Shown one piece after another: positions 26,472 to 34,723 of a DNA stretch of 64,000 nt. The notes under the pieces are model-generated. The model was not told where the DNA came from. It was given only the letters and a program-made list of their open reading frames with translations, and searched no databases. This DNA comes from Rufibacter radiotolerans (GTDB lineage Bacteria > Bacteroidota > Bacteroidia > Cytophagales > Hymenobacteraceae): contig NZ_CP010777.1 in assembly GCF_001078055.1 (NCBI RefSeq), positions 2,378,408 through 2,442,407 on the forward strand, read 5' to 3'. Within the stretch, counting starts at the first letter, position 1, and each line of letters opens with the position of its first letter. Position numbers and translations under genes: made by a program.

Positions 26472-27788
26472 CTATTCGTCATAAGGGGAGTAATCACTGT
26501 TCATCCAGCGGCTTCTTTCAAAGGAATATTCCCTGAACCCCTGTACCGCAGGCACCGCCGCCAACAATAACAAAGAAATCCAGAAGTTAGACCAGATGGG
26601 TACGTCCTGCATCAGACGTAAATGGAACGTATCTGGTACCCCACTCTGGAAGGGCTGCATGTCACGGGAAGGTTGCAGGTAAACCTGGTAAGTGCCGCTT
26701 GGGATGGCAGACAGGATCTGATCCGTACCTGGGCTCCCCTCGCTCCAGCTTTCGCCGCCCTCCACGCCATTGTAAAACTCTACGCCCACCTCTACATAAT
26801 ATTCGCGGCCAGTTTTGGTATTCAAGAGGGAGATTCCGGTGGCAAACCAGGAGTTCTCTACCGGAGCCCGTAGGCGCACTTCCAGGTTGGTGCTTCCTAA
26901 TAGCGAGGACCCTATGTCTATGGTAGGACCAGGAAGAGGCATTAAAGTACCTTTGCCTTCTTCTTCAGTCAGCAGGTAGGTCTTATCTAACAAAACCTTA
27001 TTCTGGTGGAAGACAGAGAGAAGTACCTGAATACCAAGCAATACCGCAGCCGCCACCAAGGCCAGATTTCTTACTTTATGAAAGGGAAAATCCTGGGAGA
27101 AGGGTTCGGCCCCGCCTACCCCAACCTGGTATGGCATGGGACCCTCAAGGGCGAAGAGTTCCTGCACCAGGTCCGGCTCCATATGCTCCCCAAGCATGTA
27201 GTTTTGCTCCTCTCTGCCAATTGACATGGTAAGCGTGTACGGGGCAGCTACATATTCACTATACTGGTTTTCATCTTCTGTGATCTGCCAAAAAAACTCG
27301 CCGCGGGCATAGGTGACCGTAGTGCGGTATTTATTATATAGCTTGAAGTTTTTGCCCAGGTATCTTATATCTGACGATATGTGTTTATTCACATTGATAA
27401 AATCAGAGATAAACCGGAAAAAGGTCCAGTGACCGTCTGACTCTGCCATAAAAGCATACCCGTGCACCGGATTGAACAGCACATATTCGCGCCACCGGTA
27501 TTTCAGGTTTCGTTCTTTATAAACCAAAAACCCCACTACCGCATACAGCACCCCATTTACCCGGCCTTTTCTGCCAAGGGGCAATAAGGGCTCCTCCTTT
27601 TCTCTTCCAACAGATTGAATGGGAACAAACCCCTTTTCCTGCAGTTCAGAAAGATGGGCACAGTGCGCGCAAACCACATTCTTAGCCTGGGCGTGCGTGA
27701 TCAGGTGCAGGTTCTTTTTACAGGAAGGGCACGTCACCTCCAGGGTGCCGGGCAGTTGGCCCTTCTCTTTCACGTCAAAGCCATTCAT
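26472..27788 (-). CDS. DUF4178 protein with zinc ribbon and membrane anchors
   Basis: 438 residues. An N-terminal zinc ribbon (CPSCKKNLHL...VCAHCAHLSEL, about 20-46) is followed by a DUF4178 domain (about 60-200; YRWREYVLFNPVHGYAFMAESDGHWTFFR is its core). A membrane segment lies at about 245-262 (LALVAAAVLLGIQVLLSVF) and another at about 400-416. Between them is a probable extracytoplasmic beta-rich domain of about 130 residues. DUF4178 is of unknown function. It overlaps the shorter DUF4178 gene upstream by 14 nt. The two probably act as a pair, one soluble and one membrane-bound. Confidence 0.85.
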   Translation of the reverse strand: MNGFDVKEKGQLPGTLEVTCPSCKKNLHLITHAQAKNVVCAHCAHLSELQEKGFVPIQSVGREKEEPLLPLGRKGRVNGVLYAVVGFLVYKERNLKYRWREYVLFNPVHGYAFMAESDGHWTFFRFISDFINVNKHISSDIRYLGKNFKLYNKYRTTVTYARGEFFWQITEDENQYSEYVAAPYTLTMSIGREEQNYMLGEHMEPDLVQELFALEGPMPYQVGVGGAEPFSQDFPFHKVRNLALVAAAVLLGIQVLLSVFHQNKVLLDKTYLLTEEEGKGTLMPLPGPTIDIGSSLLGSTNLEVRLRAPVENSWFATGISLLNTKTGREYYVEVGVEFYNGVEGGESWSEGSPGTDQILSAIPSGTYQVYLQPSRDMQPFQSGVPDTFHLRLMQDVPIWSNFWISLLLLAAVPAVQGFREYSFERSRWMNSDYSPYDE

Positions 27789-28422
27789 CGTGTGTGCGGG
27801 TCCCTTGTAATGACATTTCGTTTAACTCCACATAAGAGCCCAGATAGGCATGTGGTACTCGGGAATTTGTAACCTGAAGGATGCCCATCTGACCATCTGT
27901 TCTGAACAGTTCAATGGAGGCAAAACCTAATTCCTGCAGCCCTTGTTCGGGCACCTCTCCCTCCCAGAAAATCTGCTTTACTTTATCTTTCACCTCTATG
28001 CTAAGGATAACTGCCCCTATAGTAGCCGTATCGCCAATGCACAGGGAACCCACCGGGGAATGGCCGGTGTAGGATGACTCCTGGAAAAAGCAGTAGTTGC
28101 CGGCCCAATCGCCCAACCAGCCCGTAAGCCCGCTCTCGTACAGAACAAACCAGTGATTGCGGTATCCTTCCAGAAAGAAATACTGGATACGGCCAATCAC
28201 CTCAAATTTATCCCCTGCCCTGGTACCTGTCATGCCTATCTGAATAATGCTCATGACCTCCCGCATAGGGACTGCCTTTTGCGGAACAGCGCCAGGCACC
28301 ATGGTTTTTCTCACCACAGACAAGCAGGAGGGACATACCTGCGCCAGGCTTACTTCCGTTCTGAAAACCAAAGGAGTTTGACACGAAGGACAAGGGAAAG
28401 GGGTGGCGAGGGAAGCCATCAT
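27775..28422 (-). CDS. DUF4178 protein with zinc ribbon (soluble)
   Basis: 215 residues. The zinc ribbon is at the N-terminus (FPCPSCQTPLVF...QVCPSCLSVV, about 9-39). The DUF4178 domain covers about 60-190 with IGRIQYFFLEGYRNHWFVLYES and WLGDWAGNYCFFQE. There is no signal peptide or membrane helix. Two ATG codons stand next to each other at the start, and either may be used. It is the first gene of the seven-gene minus-strand operon ending at 21833. Its promoter must lie in the 473-nt gap shared with the divergent XrtN locus. Confidence 0.85.
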   Translation of the reverse strand: MMASLATPFPCPSCQTPLVFRTEVSLAQVCPSCLSVVRKTMVPGAVPQKAVPMREVMSIIQIGMTGTRAGDKFEVIGRIQYFFLEGYRNHWFVLYESGLTGWLGDWAGNYCFFQESSYTGHSPVGSLCIGDTATIGAVILSIEVKDKVKQIFWEGEVPEQGLQELGFASIELFRTDGQMGILQVTNSRVPHAYLGSYVELNEMSLQGTRTHDEWL

Positions 28423-28763
28423 AGAAATAAAAAGCGGGCTGATAAAAGAATGGGAAGTAAACTGTTTTAAGGTTGGTTTCAGGAAAACATGCTAAAAACG
28501 GAAGGTAATATCACGTAGCCAGCTTTGTGAAACTAAATTACTGCTTACATTTCATTTTCCAACTATTTACCTGCCCCCTTCTTCCCATAATGGGTTTTCT
28601 GCTGTCTCTGGTCGAGCAGAAGCACCTTGGCAAAGAACGTTGCCCATAAGGTTGAAATCTGGTTTAGTGCCGTTTTCCCAAAAACAACTCATAAACAGGC
28701 AATCCTTTAAATACCAATGGTTACCTATCCTCCCTCTCCTTTAAAATAATTGCAGGCAACCTA

Positions 28764-28793
28764 TTGCAAGCTTTAAAAGTATATTTAACTTTG
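28764..28793 (+). promoter_or_regulatory. Bacteroidota-type promoter of the XrtN locus
   Basis: TTG at 28764-28766, a 19-nt spacer, then TAACTTTG at 28786-28793. This fits the TTG-N19-TAnnTTTG consensus of the main sigma factor in this phylum exactly. The start codon follows about 100 nt later, at 28896. The -7 box overlaps the first dyad operator. Confidence 0.7.
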
Positions 28794-28812
28794 AAACTCA
28801 AAGTACTTTACA
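28787..28812. promoter_or_regulatory. Upstream dyad operator copy
   Basis: ACTTTG-N5-CAAAGT dyad followed by ACTTTACA. It matches the copy at 28899-28924 in 24 of 26 bases, in direct orientation, 112 bp away. It overlaps the -7 box, a repressor-like position. Confidence 0.65.
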
Positions 28813-28898
28813 TATTTACTAACCCAAACTCAATCCTACTAAGAAATCCAAATCATCTTTCTATACCCCAAACTCTAACCAAATTTTTTTTAGCTATG

Positions 28899-28924
28899 AA
28901 CTTTGAAATACAAAGTACTTTACA
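28899..28924. promoter_or_regulatory. Dyad operator copy at the VIT start codon
   Basis: Second copy of the ACTTTG-N5-CAAAGT dyad with the same trailing ACTTTACA. It begins directly after the ATG (28896-28898) and encodes the first residues of the protein. A bound protein, or an RNA hairpin, would block initiation. Confidence 0.6.
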
Positions 28925-30859
28925 AGAAAACAAATTAGAAATTCTTCCCCTACGCCAGTCCCCAAAACCGCTGCTGGTCACGGGTCTTGTCTGTATTGTG
29001 GTTTCCTTCGGCATTTTCCTTCTCCAGGATCTAGACATGCTAAGCGAGGTAGACAATGCCGATGGGATGTTCCTGTTCAACTACCTCATTGCGGCGGGTT
29101 ATTTCCTGACCATCCTCCTGCGGAAGCGCTTCAGCAAAAATAAGCCTCTTCCGTTTCTGGACCATCTCATGCTTTTCCTGGTGCTGGGGCTGATCAGTGA
29201 CTTTGCGCTGAACAAAAGCATGTCCATTTTTCAGCCGTCGGTGCCGTGGTTTTCCGGGTGGCTGGTGGTGGTGTCCTGCGCCATGGCGGCATTTCCTTTC
29301 CGGCAGTTTTTACCCAAGGGCTTGCAGTACGTGATGGTGTTTTTGCTGGGCACGGGCGTGGTGCTGTTTGGGTATTTTGCGCTCTACCTTTTGCCGTATT
29401 ATGCCATTGGGGCCATTGGCGCCATTGCGCTGGGCATTGGCCTGCACATTTTCATTCCGCTGGCGGCCCTACTTTGCCTGTTGGGGGCCGCCCGGCGGTT
29501 GGCTAAAAAAGACAAGGCGGTAAATAGGGTTTTCGCGGTGGGCATGCTGGTGCCGGTGCTGTTTTCCTTGGTCTACCTGAGTGTATGGCAAGCCGGCCTG
29601 GAGAAAATAAACCGGTTGCTGAGCGCGTACCAGGTGCAGGACCAGCAGGATTTGCCGCGGTGGGTTTTCCTGAGCCAGCGGGTACCGGCCACGCCGATCT
29701 TTGAACGACTGGTGCAGACAGATCTGGTGTACCAATCGGCGTCTACTGACGGTTTTGACTTCTTTGGCCTGCCCAACCGCACCTTTGCCGAACTGCAACG
29801 CCATGACCCTTTGGTGATGTTGGCCACCCGCCTGTTCCGGAAGCCCGAGTTAACCACCCAGGAGCGCATCAAAATCATGGAAAGCCGCCTACAGCTGCGG
29901 CACCAGGCGCAGGAGCGGCTGTGGTCTGGCACGCACCTGTCTACTAGCAACGTCATTACCCAGGCCCAGATTTTCCCCCAGCACCGCCTCAGCTACACAG
30001 AGAAAATCCTGAACGTCTACAATAATCGGCCCGGCAGCTGGGGGCAGGAGGAAGCCATTTACACCTTTCACCTTCCTGAGGGCAGCGTGGTGACCTCCCT
30101 CTCGCTCTGGATCAACGGGCAGGAAGAAAAAGGCTACCTCACTACCCAAAGCAAAGCCGAAAAAGCCTACAAAACCATTGTGGGCGTAGAAGCCCGGGAC
30201 CCTTCAGTAGTACACTGGCAGGAAGGCAATACCGTAAGCGTGCGCGTTTTCCCCTGCACGCCCCAGGAAAGCCGGCAATTTAAAATTGGCATCACCTCTC
30301 CGTTGCGGCTGGTAAATGGGCAATTGCTCTACCAGAACATCCCCTTTGACGGACCATCTGCTATAAACGCCCCCGAAACCGCGGTCATTCGCGTAGAAGA
30401 CCCGGCCGCCAAAATAAATGTTCCTCAGGATTTCACGCTTTCAGGCGCTAACCGGTTTGAGCGCCATGCCTCCTATGACCCCAACTGGAGTTTCAAGCTT
30501 CCGGCCCCGCCCCTAAGCACCCAAGGTTTCTCTTTTGCCGGCCATACCTACCAAATGGCGCCATATACCCCCACGTTTGCGCCTTTCAATCCTGCCCGTA
30601 TTTACCTGGACCTGAACCAGGCTTGGGCCGAAGAAGAATTCAATGCAGTATACCAAGCGGCTCCAAAGCCGAAGTGTTCGCCTTTACGGGCACGGAAATG
30701 ACCTTACTCACGGACCAAAACCGGGAGGAGATTTTCCGGCAGAGCCAGGCGTTGACCTACTCGCTGTTCCCACTGCACTTGGTAGCAAACCCCGAGCAGG
30801 CCTTGATCATCAGCAAAGGCACCGAGAATTCGCCTAATCTGAAAGATTTGCAAGACAGC

Positions 30860-30897
30860 CGTTTTGCGGCTGATTTCGCGAAAACGGCCCCAAAACG
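30860..30897. repeat. GTTTT-arm palindrome inside the VIT gene (copy 7)
   Basis: 38-nt palindrome with 17 of 20 arm bases matching, starting CGTTTTGCGG and ending GGCCCCAAAACG. It encodes RFAADFAKTAPKR in the second frame of the VIT gene, a likely insertion in a loop. Confidence 0.7.
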
Positions 30898-31455
30898 CCA
30901 ACCCATCCGGTTCTTCCAGTTGGGCACCCTTACATCGCCTTACATTAAAACCATCAAGGAACTTAGCGTCATCCAGCATACCCATGGCACCACTGCCCAC
31001 CTGGCTTCTTTGCTCCGGGAGCAGCGTTTCCCAGAGCCGAAGCAAAACGATAATTCCGTAGTGCTGGAAGAAGCCGGAGTTACTATTACCCGCACCAGCC
31101 TGTCAGAAATTGAATCTAAAAAACCTAAAGCCCCGGCCTCCGACCACCTGCTGCGGCTTTTCGCTTACAACCACCTTTTGCAGCAGATTGGCCCTAAATA
31201 TTTCCAGAAGGAATACCTGGAGGAAAACCTGATTGAAGAGGCTACCCAGGCCAACGTAGTGAGTCCGCTGTCAAGTTTGGTGGTGCTGGAAACCAAAGAA
31301 GACTATAAACGCTTCGGGATCACGGACAGCAAGAACAGCCTGGGCAACGCCAGCCTGAAATCTTCGGGCGCGGTGCCCGAGCCGCATGAGTGGGTGCTGA
31401 TCATTCTGGTGGTGTTGGTAGTGTCCTTCACTTTGCTTAAGCAACGGGTAATTTC

Positions 31456-32814
31456 ATGAACAGGACCCTCCCCCCACTAAAAGCCATCCTGCAGGCCCGG
31501 CGTCTTCCGCTGGTGCTGGGCCTGGGGTATGCGCTGGTGGCCTTCATCTTCCTTAGGGAGTACCTGCTATGGGACCTGCCCTGGCTTTTGGGTTTGGCGC
31601 TGGTCCCGCTGGTGGCGCTCCCGGCCCAGCCTCCTGTCCGGTCGTGGCCCTTGTTCCTGGGCGCGGCGGCCCTGGCTGGGTTGGCGGCCTATACCCAGAT
31701 CACTACGCTCTACTTTTTTGCCGTATTGCTGGCAGGCTGGTGGGCGCTGCATACCTTGGGGGGCAGAAACGGGCTTTACCCGCTACTGTTACTCTTGATT
31801 GCCTCCCCACTTTTCTCGTACCTGGCAGATGTCTGGAGCTTTCCGCTGCGGTTGCAGCTAAGCCAGGCCGCGGCCCAGTTGCTGCAGTTTATCTACCCCC
31901 AGGTAGAGGCCGCCGGTAACCTGATCTTGGTGGAAGGCAAGGAATTCTCCGTGGACCCTGCCTGCGCTGGCCTGAGCATGCTTTCTTTCTCGCTTCTACT
32001 CGCGGTCTTTTTGATGGCGCGGCTGGCCCGGCAAAATTCCTGGCCCTGGTGGGCGCAGGGCGGTTTGCTCCTGCTTATGTTAGGGCTGAACCTGACCTGT
32101 AACCTGATCAGGATTCTGCTGCTAGTCGTCTTTCAGATTGGTCCCGACCATGTAATGCACGAGGTGGTAGGGCTATTGTGCCTGGTGGCGTATGCGGTAA
32201 TCCCCTTTTATTTTGGAAGTGGGTTTATGGCCCGTTTTCTCCAAAACAGCCCTAAACTAGAAAAGCCAGCGGTTCATCCCCATCAATCCAGAAAATGGGG
32301 GCTACATGTTTTCCTGTTGTTGCTGCTCACCGTGGCGGGCCTTAGGATTATGTTTAAGGAAGTGGTTCCGCAGCCGGCCGCGCCCTTGCACGTGGCAGGG
32401 TTCAAGGCTGAGGTTCTGCCCGACAACGTGCACAAGTTCACCAATGGCCAGGCGCTCATCTACATGAAACCCGTGCGGGGCTTTTACTCCACAGAGCACC
32501 ATCCACTCATCTGCTGGGAGGGCAGCGGGTATCAGTTCAGGAAGGTGCGGCAGGGACAGGTGGCTAACCGGCAGGTGTTCATGGGTATGCTGGTGCGCGG
32601 CAAAGATCGTCTGCACACTGCCTGGTGGATGGACAACGGGCAATACCAGACCATAGCACAGTCTGACTGGCGCTGGCGCATGTTCAAAGGCGAACCGGCC
32701 TTTCACCTGGTCAACATCACGGCCGGTTCTGAGCAGGAGTTACAAAGGCAGATACAGGCTTTACTGGCCTCTTATACCTCAGCCACGGTCCCGGCCAAGA
32801 CCGCTTCCTGGTAA
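31456..32814 (+). CDS. xrtN: Exosortase N
   Basis: 452 residues with about eight to nine membrane segments. The catalytic Cys170 lies in VDPACAGLSML; Arg and His follow in NLTCNLIRILLLVVFQ and DHVMHEVVG, completing the Cys-Arg-His set of exosortases. A C-terminal extracytoplasmic domain (about 300-440, GFYSTEHHPLICWEG) resembles EpsI-type exosortase partners and is fused here. Exosortases cleave PEP-CTERM-type tails at the outer face of the inner membrane. The start overlaps the VIT gene stop (ATGA), and the VIT protein carries the only PEP-like tail I see nearby, so it is the likely dedicated substrate. The 3' end overlaps the converging MFS gene by 43 nt. Confidence 0.88.
   Translation: MNRTLPPLKAILQARRLPLVLGLGYALVAFIFLREYLLWDLPWLLGLALVPLVALPAQPPVRSWPLFLGAAALAGLAAYTQITTLYFFAVLLAGWWALHTLGGRNGLYPLLLLLIASPLFSYLADVWSFPLRLQLSQAAAQLLQFIYPQVEAAGNLILVEGKEFSVDPACAGLSMLSFSLLLAVFLMARLARQNSWPWWAQGGLLLLMLGLNLTCNLIRILLLVVFQIGPDHVMHEVVGLLCLVAYAVIPFYFGSGFMARFLQNSPKLEKPAVHPHQSRKWGLHVFLLLLLTVAGLRIMFKEVVPQPAAPLHVAGFKAEVLPDNVHKFTNGQALIYMKPVRGFYSTEHHPLICWEGSGYQFRKVRQGQVANRQVFMGMLVRGKDRLHTAWWMDNGQYQTIAQSDWRWRMFKGEPAFHLVNITAGSEQELQRQIQALLASYTSATVPAKTASW
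32226..32259. repeat. Degenerate GTTTT-arm palindrome inside xrtN (copy 8)
   Basis: The right half, AAAACAGCCCTAAA, matches the family; the left half has two extra bases. It encodes FMARFLQNSPKL in the link between the exosortase core and the EpsI-like domain, again a flexible place. Confidence 0.55.
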
Positions 32815-33998
32815 TGGGTGGCGGCCCGCTGGCCCGAGTAAAAGACCGTAATGCCCAGCAGCGTGCAGCAGGCCATCACCCCTACCATGGGCAGGGCGGT
32901 GCCGTTATGGAACAAACTGACCGCCCCGGAAACCAGTGCGCCAATGCCCATCCGGAAGCTTCCGCCCAGCGCCGAAGCACTGCCGGCAAACCTGGAAAAC
33001 GGCGCCAGCGCCAGCGCCGAGGCATTGGGTGCGGTAAGGCCCTGCCCTATCAAGAACAGAAACAAAACCACAATGAGGCTGGTCTTGCCGTACCAACCCA
33101 GGTACACGCCTACCACCATCAGGGAGCCAATCACGATCTGGTATACCAGGGCTATGTTAATGATCTGCTCACTTTTCAGGCGTCTGAGTAACAGGTGGTT
33201 GAGCTGCGGCGAGCCGATCATAGCCACCGACAGGATGGCGAAGATCCAACCGTATTCCTGCTCGCTCACTTTGTAGATGTTCATGAACACATCTGGTGAG
33301 CCCGAGATGTAGGCGAACGGAGCCGCTGCCGCAATACCACCCACCAGGGTATATACCAGAAACTGGGGGTTGCGGAGCACGGTCAAAAAGTTACGGAGCA
33401 CCGGCTTGGGCTTCAAAGACATGGTAGGGTCCGGCTTCTTGCCCTCGGGCAGGGCGAAAAACACACCAATGAGTATTACCAGGGTGATTACCGCCAGGGC
33501 AATGAAAACGGAGTGCCAGCCAAAGGCCGCCGTCATGTAACCGCCCACGGTTGGCGCCACCATAGGCGACACGGCAATCACCAGAATAAGCCAGGAGAAA
33601 ACTTTAGCGGTCTCGGTAACCGGGAACAGGTCGCGTACCAGGGCCTGAGCCGCCACCATACCCGCGCAACCGCCCACCGCCTGCAAGAAGCGCATAAAGA
33701 TTAAGGTGTCTGCAGAAGTGGTAAAGGCACAGCCAACCGAAGCCAGAATATAAACTGCCAACCCGGCGTACAAGGGGTACTTACGCCCGAACCGGTCCAG
33801 CAAGGGGCCATACAGCAGCTGCCCCACCGATATACCTACCAGGTAGGCCGTGAGCGAAAGCTGAATCTTGGAAATGGTGGTATTTAGGTCTTCGGCAATG
33901 GCCGGAAACCCCGGCAGGTACATGTCAATGGAGAAGGGACTGATGGTGGAAAGGGATCCCAGAATCAGGATTATGATGAAATATTGTTTACGCGTCAT
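32772..33998 (-). CDS. Bcr/CflA-type MFS drug exporter
   Basis: 408 residues, twelve membrane segments. SIDMYLPGFPAIAEDLN at the start and GQLLYGPLLDRFGRKYPLY (motif A) are hallmarks of the Bcr/CflA branch. The ATG at 33996-33998 (MTRKQYFIII) was preferred over an in-frame ATG 13 codons upstream because it leads straight into the first membrane helix. These proton-driven exporters expel small drugs such as bicyclomycin, or metabolites such as cysteine. The 3' end overlaps xrtN by 43 nt in convergent orientation. No regulator gene is adjacent. Confidence 0.88.
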   Translation of the reverse strand: MTRKQYFIIILILGSLSTISPFSIDMYLPGFPAIAEDLNTTISKIQLSLTAYLVGISVGQLLYGPLLDRFGRKYPLYAGLAVYILASVGCAFTTSADTLIFMRFLQAVGGCAGMVAAQALVRDLFPVTETAKVFSWLILVIAVSPMVAPTVGGYMTAAFGWHSVFIALAVITLVILIGVFFALPEGKKPDPTMSLKPKPVLRNFLTVLRNPQFLVYTLVGGIAAAAPFAYISGSPDVFMNIYKVSEQEYGWIFAILSVAMIGSPQLNHLLLRRLKSEQIINIALVYQIVIGSLMVVGVYLGWYGKTSLIVVLFLFLIGQGLTAPNASALALAPFSRFAGSASALGGSFRMGIGALVSGAVSLFHNGTALPMVGVMACCTLLGITVFYSGQRAATHYQEAVLAGTVAEV

Positions 33999-34216
33999 GA
34001 GGAAAAGCAAACCGCAAAGGTACAACTTATGCCCCACTTCCCGGGGGACCGTTTTTCTTTGTCGGTATCACCAAAGAAACCAGATTATACTTCTCTGGGC
34101 ACGTTTGTGTTTCCTCTAATCCTATAGAATGGTATTTAAACGCTCTCTGGTTCTGGGGCTTACCATTAAATAAACCTCTCTAAATCACCTTTCTCTCCTC
34201 TAAAATAACGGTTACC

Positions 34217-34258
34217 TGTGTTTTGTGCCTGTTTTTCTTAAAACAGGCACAAAACACA
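34217..34258. repeat. GTTTT-arm palindrome, copy 9
   Basis: Perfect 19-bp arms (TGTGTTTTGTGCCTGTTTT) with a TCTT loop, 3 nt from the stop codon of the gene ending at 34262. The arm bases differ from other copies in matched pairs. Confidence 0.9.
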
Positions 34259-34261
34259 ATT

Positions 34262-34723
34262 TTACCGCAATCTGTTGGCCTGGCGTTTTCTTACCTCCAT
34301 CATGACCCTGCGCCGCATCTGGGCTTCAGACCTGAACAGGGTCATGATCTGCTGCGGGGTAAGTACGGTTTTGAATTCCTGGTAATAGTTCTTGCGGAGG
34401 GTGCTCAGTTTAATGGCGTTGTCCAGCTGCGCCTGAATCATTTTATCTGCCTCCTCCGCCGAAAGGTCGTTGGGGGTTTTGCCCGCCGGCAGGTTGGGCC
34501 GCGCGAAATGGATGGCCGTCAGCTCCGCGTCATAGCGTTTGTAGATGGGGCTCAGCGCTTTCATTTTCTCATCGCTCAGGGCCAGGTGTTTCTGAATCTC
34601 GGTGAGCTTTACCTGGGTAATGCGTTCGCGCAGTTTGGGGTTGTTGCTCAGATCCTGGGCTTGCGCGAAAAAAGCAAATAGAACGCCGGCACTAATGATG
34701 ACTAGGGTTAAAAAGGGTTTCAT
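34262..34723 (-). CDS. Periplasmic Spy/CpxP-like helical protein
   Basis: 153 residues with a signal peptide (cleavage near FAQAQ, about 22). The mature part is Lys/Arg/Glu-rich and probably all-helical, with LREKxxQVKLTEIQKHLALSDEKM-like and LTPQQIMTLFRSEAQMRRR stretches. The LxxQQ pattern recalls Spy/CpxP and periplasmic heavy-metal sensors. It is the last gene of a sigma/anti-sigma operon and shares its first base with the stop of the gene before it. Probable role: periplasmic chaperone or sensor in an envelope stress response. Family assignment is moderate. Confidence 0.75.
   Translation of the reverse strand: MKPFLTLVIISAGVLFAFFAQAQDLSNNPKLRERITQVKLTEIQKHLALSDEKMKALSPIYKRYDAELTAIHFARPNLPAGKTPNDLSAEEADKMIQAQLDNAIKLSTLRKNYYQEFKTVLTPQQIMTLFRSEAQMRRRVMMEVRKRQANRLR

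Larger units (their letters stand above)
28423..28895. other. Divergent intergenic region between the DUF4178 operon and the XrtN locus
   Basis: No gene seen. It holds a degenerate GTTTT-arm palindrome at 28463-28501, a more decayed half-copy near 28667-28700, and the XrtN-side promoter and dyad operator given separately. A weak open frame runs from 28764 in line with the VIT gene but has no support as coding. Confidence 0.6.
28896..31459 (+). pseudogene. XrtN-system VIT domain protein, interrupted by a frameshift
   Basis: Start ATG 28896 (MNFEIQSTLQ). The first frame runs to 30701 and the second resumes within about 30650-30675 and ends at 31459. Parts in order: about seven membrane segments (residues 20-260), a VIT domain (about 350-530; LSYTEKILNVYNNRPGSW, EKAYKTIVGVEARDPSVV), then in the second frame a domain starting KAEVFAFTGTEM. 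The end VPEPHEWVLIILVVLVV plus KQR is a PEP-CTERM-like sorting signal: PEP motif, helix, basic end. One added A in the CCAAAGCC stretch would restore a single frame of about 855 residues. The last 4 nt overlap the exosortase start. It may be a true mutation, a sequencing error or recoding; I see no canonical slippery heptamer. Confidence 0.8.

Noticed and set aside
28764..28895. N-terminal extension of the VIT protein in frame from 28764
   Set aside because: It would run through the promoter and operator and lacks a membrane or family signal; the ATG at 28896 fits better.
30655..30670. Programmed -1 ribosomal frameshift in the VIT gene
   Set aside because: The direction is right for -1, but no X-XXY-YYZ slippery heptamer is present and I see no stimulatory stem close downstream; kept only as a remote option.
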